Positions 1 through 4,358 of a DNA stretch of 5,047 nucleotides are shown here, piece after piece. The stretch spans positions 595 through 5,641 of the forward strand of contig DFBD01000158.1 of the NCBI GenBank assembly GCA_002367255.1, written 5' to 3'. Positions within the stretch are counted from its first letter, which is position 1; each line of letters starts with the position of its first letter. Below the pieces are notes generated by a model. It was not told the DNA's origin. It searched no databases and saw only the letters and a list, made by a program, of their open reading frames with translations. The stretch is from Rhodobacterales bacterium UBA3089 (GTDB lineage: Bacteria > Pseudomonadota > Alphaproteobacteria > Rhodobacterales > Rhodobacteraceae). The position numbers were made by a program, and so were the translations under genes.

Positions 1-363
1 ACCGTGTTGTTCCTGATTATCATGTGGCTGTCCACTGTTCCCAAGGTCCTGACCGGCGATGTCGAGGTTTCCCTAAACGAGCGCGAGCAAACCTTGGTGG
101 CCTCGGCGCAGTTCGAGGATGTCCGCGACACCATCCTTGGCCGCTGTTCCATGTGCCACGGGGCCGAGGTTTACTGGGAAGGTATCGCAACCGCCCCCAA
201 AGGCGTGTTGCTGGAAGAAGATCACCAGATCGCCTCTCGCGCACGGGAAATTTATTTGCAAGCAGGGCGCAGCCACGCGATGCCACCGGGCAATATAACC
301 TACATGGAACCAACCGAGCGCGCGTTGATCGTTGCATGGTACGAAGGGGCAATCGCGAAGTGA
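1..363 (+). CDS. puuD: Urate hydroxylase/oxidase PuuD, C-terminal part (membrane anchor end plus cytochrome c domain)
   Basis: This is the 3' end of a gene that begins before the window; frame 1 is open from base 1 to the TGA at 361-363, giving 120 residues. The first ~17 visible residues are hydrophobic (LFLIIMWL) and look like the last transmembrane helix. A cytochrome c domain follows, with a CSMCH heme-binding motif at visible residues 49-53 and a probable axial Met in SHAMPPGN (M94). PuuD-type enzymes join an integral-membrane domain to a C-terminal cytochrome c and oxidise urate to 5-hydroxyisourate, passing electrons to the respiratory chain rather than directly to oxygen. The family call rests on the CSMCHGAE and YLQAGRSHAMPPGN segments, which I recognise from PuuD, and on the adjacent guanine deaminase gene. 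The missing membrane part cannot be checked here. A generic membrane-bound cytochrome c is the alternative. Confidence 0.85.
   Translation, partial: TVLFLIIMWLSTVPKVLTGDVEVSLNEREQTLVASAQFEDVRDTILGRCSMCHGAEVYWEGIATAPKGVLLEEDHQIASRAREIYLQAGRSHAMPPGNITYMEPTERALIVAWYEGAIAK
343..349 (+). promoter_or_regulatory. Ribosome binding site supporting the GTG start of guaD
   Basis: GAAGGGG lies inside the last codons of puuD, ten bases before the GTG at 360. It is the only clear Shine-Dalgarno-like run near the puuD stop and favours the short 427-residue guaD product over longer readings of the frame. Confidence 0.55.
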
Positions 364-1643
364 CCCAGAAAATTTTGCGTGGGCGGGTGCTGTCGTTCAC
401 ACGGCAACCCGAAGAGGCCGAAGATCATGCCTCTTACACCTACATCGAAGACGGGGCTATATTGGTGTCCGGTGGCTTGATCAAAGCCGTCGGTACTTTC
501 GCCGATATGCCTTCGGGTATCGAGGTGGCAGACCACCGCCCGAACCTGCTGATGGCAGGTTTCATCGATACACATAATCATTTTCCACAGATGCAGGTGA
601 TAGGCTCTTACGGGGCGCAACTGCTGGATTGGCTGAACAATTACACGTTTCCGGCCGAAACGAAGTTTTCTGACCAAGCCCACGCGGAACGTATCGCCGT
701 GCGGTATTTCGACGAGATGCTGCGCAATGGCACAACCACCCCTGTGGCGTATTGTTCCGTTCATAAAACATCTGCCGAGGCGTATTTCGCGGAGGCTGAA
801 AAACGCAACATCCGCGCCCTTGGTGGCAAGGTCCTGATGGATCGCAACGCGCCCGACGGGCTGTTGGACGACCCGCAAAGCGCTTATGACGACACCAAAG
901 CGTTGATCGATAAATGGCATGGCAAGGGCAGGGCGCTTTATGCGATTAGCCCACGGTTTGCGATCACCTCGACACCCGAACAGTTGCAGATGGCGCAAGC
1001 CTTGGTGGCGGAAAACCCGACCTGTTACATGCAGACGCATCTGTCCGAGAACCACGATGAAATCGCCTATACGATGTCGCTTTATCCCGAGCATCCAGAC
1101 TATTTGGGGATATATGAACACTACGGTTTGTTGGGGCCGCGCGCCCTTCTTGGCCATTGTATTCATCTAAGCGATCGCGAGCGGTCGGTGATGGCCGACA
1201 CGGATTCCGTTGCGGTGTTCTGCCCGACTTCGAATTTGTTTATCGGCTCTGGTCTGTTTAACGAAGAACGCACCCGCCAGGACGGCGTTCGTATTGCTGT
1301 GGCAACCGATATTGGTGGTGGCACCAGCTATTCCATGTTTAGAACCATGGACGAGGCCTACAAAGTTTGCCAGTTGCAAAACCAGAACTTGCCGCCGCTT
1401 TATGCGTTCTACCTGATGACGCTTGGCAATGCCAAAGCGCTGGGCCTAGAGGCCGAAATCGGCACGCTCGAGGCTGGAACCGAGGCGGATATCGTTGTTC
1501 TGGATGCAACAGCCACGCCAGCCATGGCGCTGCGGATGGAAACGGTCACAACCTTGGCCGAAGAACTGTTCGTTCTGCAAACCCTTGGCGATGACCGCTC
1601 GATTATCGAAACCTATGTGGCAGGGGTGGCCGCCAAGCCCTAG
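360..1643 (+). CDS. guaD: Guanine deaminase
   Basis: A 427-residue metal-dependent amidohydrolase that hydrolyses guanine to xanthine and ammonia in the cytoplasm. The visible metal and catalytic set fits the family: H72 and H74 in FIDTHNHFPQ, H227 and E230 in QTHLSENHDE, H266 in LLGHCIHLSD and D317 in ATDIGGGTSYS; R199 in SPRF fits the substrate-binding Arg. The length matches bacterial guanine deaminases (about 430). The GTG at 360 is chosen as start because it begins the conserved amidohydrolase N-terminal strand (VTQKILRGRVLSF), overlaps the puuD stop as GTGA, and has GAAGGGG at 343-349 ten bases upstream. The frame is open further upstream, but that part lies within puuD in another frame. 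The overlap implies translational coupling with puuD. With xanthine dehydrogenase (not in this window) the two would lead from guanine to 5-hydroxyisourate. The stop codon shares the palindrome CTAG with the convergent gene. Confidence 0.95.
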   Translation: MTQKILRGRVLSFTRQPEEAEDHASYTYIEDGAILVSGGLIKAVGTFADMPSGIEVADHRPNLLMAGFIDTHNHFPQMQVIGSYGAQLLDWLNNYTFPAETKFSDQAHAERIAVRYFDEMLRNGTTTPVAYCSVHKTSAEAYFAEAEKRNIRALGGKVLMDRNAPDGLLDDPQSAYDDTKALIDKWHGKGRALYAISPRFAITSTPEQLQMAQALVAENPTCYMQTHLSENHDEIAYTMSLYPEHPDYLGIYEHYGLLGPRALLGHCIHLSDRERSVMADTDSVAVFCPTSNLFIGSGLFNEERTRQDGVRIAVATDIGGGTSYSMFRTMDEAYKVCQLQNQNLPPLYAFYLMTLGNAKALGLEAEIGTLEAGTEADIVVLDATATPAMALRMETVTTLAEELFVLQTLGDDRSIIETYVAGVAAKP

Positions 1644-1912
1644 TCTTGCGCGTCTGGCCACTTCGCCCACGGAAACGGCTTTTCTTCTGACGCGTAGGTC
1701 AAATATTTGGCGTTTTGCGACATCCACTCGGATAGGGACGAGCCGAATTCCGCAAGTTGGTCATTTGCCTCGCCATTAACCAAGGCCCAGATAAACTGGA
1801 TCAATGCGATTAAGTGCAGAGCCGTTTCTGCGACCGCAAAGCAAAGCATCAGTACGATCATCGGCAATAGTCGGGCCCAGCGAGAGGGGCTGATTGTTGT
1901 GTCGGAATCCAT
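1640..1912 (-). CDS. DUF4389 family small membrane protein
   Basis: A 90-residue protein of unknown function. Residues about 15-46 are strongly hydrophobic (LLPMIVLMLCFAVAETALHLIALIQFIWALV), long enough for one long or two short membrane segments. The tail keeps the features I associate with DUF4389: a G-E-x-N turn (GEAN, 47-50), an FGxSL stretch (56-60), and the ending YLTYASEEKPFPWAKWP with its EEKPFP core (76-81). The ATG at 1912 is preceded on the minus strand by GGAG (plus positions 1920-1923) at seven bases, a good ribosome binding site. It converges on guaD, with the last four bases shared. The hydrolase gene lies 120 bases upstream on the same strand, but a palindrome and a promoter-like pair in the gap suggest it has its own promoter. 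No biochemical role can be read from the sequence. Confidence 0.85.
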   Translation of the reverse strand: MDSDTTISPSRWARLLPMIVLMLCFAVAETALHLIALIQFIWALVNGEANDQLAEFGSSLSEWMSQNAKYLTYASEEKPFPWAKWPDAQD

Positions 1913-1935
1913 TATTTTTCTCCATAATTCGCAAG

Positions 1936-1952
1936 TGTTAATGCCATTAACA
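1936..1952. promoter_or_regulatory. Perfect 17-bp palindrome, candidate operator upstream of the DUF4389 gene
   Basis: TGTTAATGCCATTAACA has two perfect 8-bp arms around one central base. It lies 24-40 bases before the DUF4389 start and contains that gene's proposed -10 hexamer, so a bound repressor would block transcription. It is AT-rich with no T-tract, so it is unlikely to be a terminator. It does not fit the CtrA site (TTAA-N7-TTAA), because the spacing here is five. The cognate regulator is not recognised. Confidence 0.5.
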
Positions 1953-1973
1953 TTTAGGCGTTCAGGAAGTCAA
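1946..1973 (-). promoter_or_regulatory. Candidate sigma70-type promoter for the DUF4389 gene
   Basis: Read on the minus strand, TTGACT (plus 1968-1973) is five of six to the -35 consensus. GTTAAT (plus 1946-1951) is four of six to the -10 consensus, with a 16-base spacer. Transcription would start near 1939 and leave a leader of about 27 bases with the GGAG ribosome binding site. The -10 lies inside the 17-bp palindrome. This is a match by eye, not a scored prediction. Confidence 0.4.
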
Positions 1974-1983
1974 AACAAGTCAA
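1967..1983. repeat. Tandem AAGTCAA direct repeat, 10-bp period
   Basis: AAGTCAA occurs at 1967-1973 and again at 1977-1983, exactly one helical turn apart. The first copy contains the proposed -35 hexamer of the DUF4389 promoter (TTGACT on the minus strand). Direct repeats in phase on one DNA face are typical of sites for response regulators and other tandem-binding activators, but the repeat is short and could be chance. Confidence 0.4.
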
Positions 1984-2032
1984 CAGGTGTGAAAATCATC
2001 CAGACATTGGAAAAGTACAAACACCGAAGATA

Positions 2033-2683
2033 TTAGCGCGTGCTTTCCGTCATTCGGCGGCGCACGTATGCTTCGGTCATATCCAACATTTCAACCATAC
2101 CCGGATCAAAAAAGTGGCCTGCGCCCTCGATTACCTCGTGGGTGATGGTAATACCTTTTTGCTGGTGCAACTTTTCAACCAGTTCTTCAACGGGCTCTGG
2201 CGGCACAACTTTATCCTCGGAACCGTTGATGATCAAACCGGATGCCGGGCAAGGTGCCAGGAAGCTGAAGTCATACATGTTCGCAGGTGGTGCCACGGAG
2301 ATGAATCCCGACACTTCAGGCCGACGCATCAACAATTGCATACCGATCCATGCGCCAAACTGGAAACCGGCAACCCAGCAATGTTTGGCGTTCGGATTCA
2401 TGTCTTGCAGATAGTTAAGCGCCGCAGCGGCATCGGATAATTCCCCAATGCCTTGATCGTATTCGCCTTGGCTTCGGCCAACGCCACGGAAATTAAACCG
2501 CAAAACAGTGAATCCCATTTTGTGGAAGGTGTAATGCAGGTTATGCGTTACCTTGTTGTTCATCGTCCCGCCATGCTCGGGATGCGGATGCAAGATAATT
2601 GCAATCGGTGCATCCTTTTCTTTTTGGGGGTGATAACGACCTTCTAACCGACCATCTGGACCGGCGAAAATTACTTCAGGCAT
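2033..2683 (-). CDS. Alpha/beta-hydrolase family protein with Gln at the nucleophile position
   Basis: A 216-residue single-domain alpha/beta-hydrolase of the small dienelactone-hydrolase-like group (COG2945-type). It shows an early HPHPEHGGTMNNKV segment (32-45), RFNFRGVGRSQG (62-73), the elbow GFQFGA (106-111), D157 in NGSEDKVVPP and H190 in GAGHFF. Asp and His fit the acid and base of the triad. The expected nucleophile in G-x-S-x-G is Gln108 (CAG, plus 2360-2362), so classical ester hydrolysis is doubtful. The ATG at 2683 is preceded by AGGAG (plus 2693-2697) at nine bases. No signal peptide is seen, so it is probably cytoplasmic. It is divergent from the iscR operon and shares its 159-base upstream region, so it may share iron-linked control; this is inference. 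The substrate is unknown. No terminator is evident after its TAA stop. Confidence 0.85.
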   Translation of the reverse strand: MPEVIFAGPDGRLEGRYHPQKEKDAPIAIILHPHPEHGGTMNNKVTHNLHYTFHKMGFTVLRFNFRGVGRSQGEYDQGIGELSDAAAALNYLQDMNPNAKHCWVAGFQFGAWIGMQLLMRRPEVSGFISVAPPANMYDFSFLAPCPASGLIINGSEDKVVPPEPVEELVEKLHQQKGITITHEVIEGAGHFFDPGMVEMLDMTEAYVRRRMTESTR

Positions 2684-2722
2684 ACAATATCGCTCCTGCG
2701 ACTTAAGGGGTTGACCGAATGC

Positions 2723-2739
2723 TTGACTTAATCAGTCAA
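2723..2739. promoter_or_regulatory. IscR-type operator (Rrf2 box, type-1-like palindrome)
   Basis: TTGACT-N5-AGTCAA is a perfect inverted repeat with 6-bp arms. Its core, GACT-N5-AGTC, has the same arms and spacing as the core of the E. coli type-1 IscR site. It lies 104-120 bases before the iscR start and contains the proposed -35 hexamer, fitting autorepression of the operon by cluster-loaded IscR. In Rhodobacterales the IscR-linked site has been called the Iron-Rhodo-box; whether this sequence matches that published motif needs a motif scan. Confidence 0.75.
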
Positions 2740-2751
2740 CCAACCTAGAAA
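2723..2751 (+). promoter_or_regulatory. Candidate sigma70-type promoter of the iscR-iscS-sufB operon
   Basis: TTGACT (2723-2728, five of six to consensus) and TAGAAA (2746-2751, four of six) are separated by the optimal 17 bases. Transcription would begin near 2758, giving a leader of about 85 bases before iscR. The -35 is the left arm of the IscR box and the -10 lies in the ICE-like site, so two regulators could act on one promoter. Confidence 0.55.
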
Positions 2752-2760
2752 CATTCTAAA
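2744..2760. promoter_or_regulatory. Irr-box / iron control element (ICE)-like palindrome
   Basis: TAGAA-ACA-TTCTA (2746-2758) is a perfect inverted repeat. The surrounding 17 bases match 12 of the 14 fixed positions of the alphaproteobacterial Irr site TTTAGAA-N3-TTCTAAA, the two mismatches being the outermost left bases (CC for TT). Irr is a Fur-family regulator that reads heme/iron status. The site overlaps the proposed -10 hexamer, a position that favours repression. It starts five bases after the IscR box. Confidence 0.65.
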
Positions 2761-2761
2761 T

Positions 2762-2778
2762 TAAGGGGAAACCCCTTA
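2762..2778 (+). other. Hairpin at the 5' end of the predicted iscR leader
   Basis: TAAGGGG-AAA-CCCCTTA forms a perfect 7-bp stem with a 3-base loop just after the expected transcription start. The following bases (TTGCTCGG) lack a T-tract, so this is not a convincing terminator. It may protect the 5' end of the mRNA or act as a further protein-binding palindrome. Confidence 0.45.
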
Positions 2779-2793
2779 TTGCTCGGTATGGAA

Positions 2794-2814
2794 GTAAGCC
2801 CTGATGGGGCTTGC
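2794..2814 (+). other. Second hairpin in the iscR leader, with an in-frame ATG in the loop
   Basis: GTAAGCCC and GGGCTTGC pair over eight positions (one G-U) around the loop TGATG. The loop carries an ATG at 2804 that is in frame with iscR and preceded by GGAAG (2790-2794). No U-tract follows, so it is not a terminator. It might influence leader translation. Confidence 0.35.
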
Positions 2815-2842
2815 GTCAACCTCTCGCAGATCGGAACAGGCC

Positions 2843-3304
2843 ATGAAACTTAGCACCAAGGGACGTTACGCGATGATTGCGCTGGTCGATATGGCGCATG
2901 AGGGAAAGGACCGGCTGATTTCCTTATCGGAAATTTCCGAGCGTCAAGGGATTTCATTGGCATATCTAGAGCAGCTTTTCGTGAAGCTCCGCCGTGCCGA
3001 AATTGTAGAATCAGTACGTGGCCCGGGGGGCGGATACCGCCTTGCTGCCCCAACGACCGAGATTCGGATTTCCGAGATTTTATGTGCGGTTGACGAAACC
3101 ATGGACGCTATGTCTCGTGGTGCAGGCGCCAGCGGTGGCGATCAGGACACAGAAGCGCAGCAGTTGACCGATAAGCTGTGGGAACGCCTGTCGGCCCATG
3201 TTTACGTATTCCTGCACCAGACCCGTCTTAGCGACATCACGGGCGATGAACTTGCCCCTTGTCCGGCGGTTCCATCCTTTGTTGCGGTGGTCGACGACGA
3301 ATGA
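2843..3304 (+). CDS. iscR: Rrf2-family Fe-S regulator IscR
   Basis: A 153-residue transcription factor and likely autoregulator of this operon. The N-terminal winged helix closely follows E. coli IscR: MKLSTKGRYA (1-10), ISERQGISLAYLEQLF (31-46) with Glu43 kept, and the wing SVRGPGGGYRL (57-67). The loop that in E. coli holds Cys92, Cys98, Cys104 and His107 reads SRGAGASGGDQDTEAQQLTDK and has no Cys or His; only C81 and C140 are present. IscR of Rhodobacteraceae was described as having a single Cys that still ligates a cluster, so lineage-typical chemistry is likely. The ATG at 2843 is chosen because it gives the conserved family N-terminus; an in-frame ATG at 2804 would add 13 unconserved residues. 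The ribosome binding site is weak (GGA at 2833-2835). The stop overlaps the iscS start as ATGA. Confidence 0.93.
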   Translation: MKLSTKGRYAMIALVDMAHEGKDRLISLSEISERQGISLAYLEQLFVKLRRAEIVESVRGPGGGYRLAAPTTEIRISEILCAVDETMDAMSRGAGASGGDQDTEAQQLTDKLWERLSAHVYVFLHQTRLSDITGDELAPCPAVPSFVAVVDDE

Positions 3305-4344
3305 GCAGGGTTTACCTAGATTACAACGCCACAACCCCGCTGCGCCCCGAGGCGCGGGCGGCGATGCTGTCAGCGATGGACGTGCTGGGCAACCCGTCGT
3401 CTGTCCACGCAGAAGGGCGTGCCGCCAAAGCGGTCATCGAGACCGCTCGGCGGCAGGTGGCTGACGCCACGGGTGCCTCGGGGGCGGATATTGTGTTTAC
3501 CTCCAGTGCGACGGAGGCGGCTGCCTTGGCGCTGGCTAATCAAGGGTATTTGTGCGCCGAAGTTGAACATGATTGCGTGACCGCCTGGGCAGCAGCGGCG
3601 TTGCATGCCGACAAAAATGGGCATGTGCGGGCGGAAGATCCGAAAAACACAGCCTTGCAGCAGGTGAACAGCGAAACCGGGGTAATCCATACTTTGCCCG
3701 AAGGCATCGCGCTGTCGGATGCGGTTCAGGCGTTTGGGAAAATCCCTTATGCGTTTTCATGGAGCGGGGCAGAACGTGCAATGATCTCGGGTCATAAATT
3801 CGGTGCCCCTAAGGGCACAGGCGCGCTGATCGTTCGCAGGGGGATCGAGGTTGAAGCCCGTCTGAAAGGCGGCGGACAGGAAATGGGCCGTCGCTCCGGC
3901 ACCGAAAACGTTATCGGGATAGCTGGCATGGGGGCCGCAGCGGCTGCGGCCGCGCGGGATGTTGATGCGGGCCTTTGGGACAGGGTTGCGGATTTACGCG
4001 ACTGGCTGGAGGGATATCTGGCAGACGCCGCCGAAGACGTCCAGATTTTTGGTCAAAACGTTGATCGCTTGCCCAACACTTCCTATTTCTCTGTTAGCGG
4101 CTGGAAGGGTGAAACGCAGGTTATGCAAATGGATTTGGCAGGCTTCGCTGTTTCCGCAGGCTCGGCCTGTTCCAGCGGCAAAGTTAAGGCCAGCAAGGTT
4201 TTGCTGGCGATGGGGCATGACGAATTGACAGCCAGCAGTGCGATCCGCATTTCGCTTGGCCTAGAGACAACGCGCGAAGAAGTAGAACGCTTCGCCGATA
4301 CATGGATTGAACATTACCGCCGTTATAAACAACGCGCGGCATAA
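3301..4344 (+). CDS. iscS: IscS-like cysteine desulfurase (short form)
   Basis: A 347-residue PLP-dependent class V aminotransferase-fold enzyme that removes sulfur from cysteine, leaving alanine and an enzyme persulfide for Fe-S assembly. Visible landmarks are [14 protein letters not shown] (5-18), [10 protein letters not shown] (31-40), [10 protein letters not shown] (68-77), H90 over the PLP ring, N123, D140 and Q143 around the cofactor, the Schiff-base lysine K166 in [24 protein letters not shown] (190-203) and catalytic C290 in SAGSACSSG. It is shorter than E. coli IscS (404): about 26 residues are missing between H90 and K166 and about 19 after the catalytic Cys. The C-terminal tail serves IscU docking in E. 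coli, and no iscU is seen here. The start overlaps the iscR stop in ATGA and has no clear ribosome binding site, so translation is probably coupled. A SufS-type role for SufBCD is likely; specificity for cysteine rather than a related substrate is inferred from context. Confidence 0.92.
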   Translation: MSRVYLDYNATTPLRPEARAAMLSAMDVLGNPSSVHAEGRAAKAVIETARRQVADATGASGADIVFTSSATEAAALALANQGYLCAEVEHDCVTAWAAAALHADKNGHVRAEDPKNTALQQVNSETGVIHTLPEGIALSDAVQAFGKIPYAFSWSGAERAMISGHKFGAPKGTGALIVRRGIEVEARLKGGGQEMGRRSGTENVIGIAGMGAAAAAAARDVDAGLWDRVADLRDWLEGYLADAAEDVQIFGQNVDRLPNTSYFSVSGWKGETQVMQMDLAGFAVSAGSACSSGKVKASKVLLAMGHDELTASSAIRISLGLETTREEVERFADTWIEHYRRYKQRAA

Positions 4345-4350
4345 AAGGGG
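4345..4350 (+). promoter_or_regulatory. Ribosome binding site of sufB
   Basis: AAGGGG begins one base after the iscS stop and sits eight bases before the ATG at 4359. This purine-rich run is the clearest Shine-Dalgarno signal of the operon, against none for iscS and a weak one for iscR. That suggests SufB is made at a higher rate than the two upstream products. Confidence 0.6.
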
Positions 4351-4358
4351 AAAGCCAA

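Noticed and set aside
24..359. Upstream extension of the guaD frame over puuD
   Set aside because: The extension reads the puuD coding region in another frame (Arg/Gly-rich, no motifs), and the amidohydrolase domain begins right after the GTG at 360.
300..1166. A 288-codon open frame on the minus strand inside guaD
   Set aside because: It is fully antisense to a gene with a complete amidohydrolase motif set. Its product is rich in His/Arg/Val in the pattern of a shadow frame, resembles no family I know, and has no ribosome binding site that I could see.
1626..1661. Bidirectional terminator at the guaD/DUF4389 junction (GTGGCC ... GGCCAC, with an inner CAAG ... CTTG)
   Set aside because: The arms are 6 bp around a 24-base loop, the inner stem is only 4 bp, and no T-tract follows on either strand.
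1938..1950. CtrA site in TTAA...TTAA
   Set aside because: The spacer is five bases, while the CtrA consensus needs seven. The element is better described as a simple palindrome.
1707..2036. 109-codon plus-strand open frame across the DUF4389 gene and its upstream region
   Set aside because: It is antisense to the DUF4389 gene in its first two thirds, has no recognisable domain, and runs through the promoter and palindrome region.
2762..2778. Intrinsic terminator or attenuator before iscR
   Set aside because: The stem is perfect, but the following TTGCTCGG has no run of T, so termination is unlikely. It is kept only as a hairpin.
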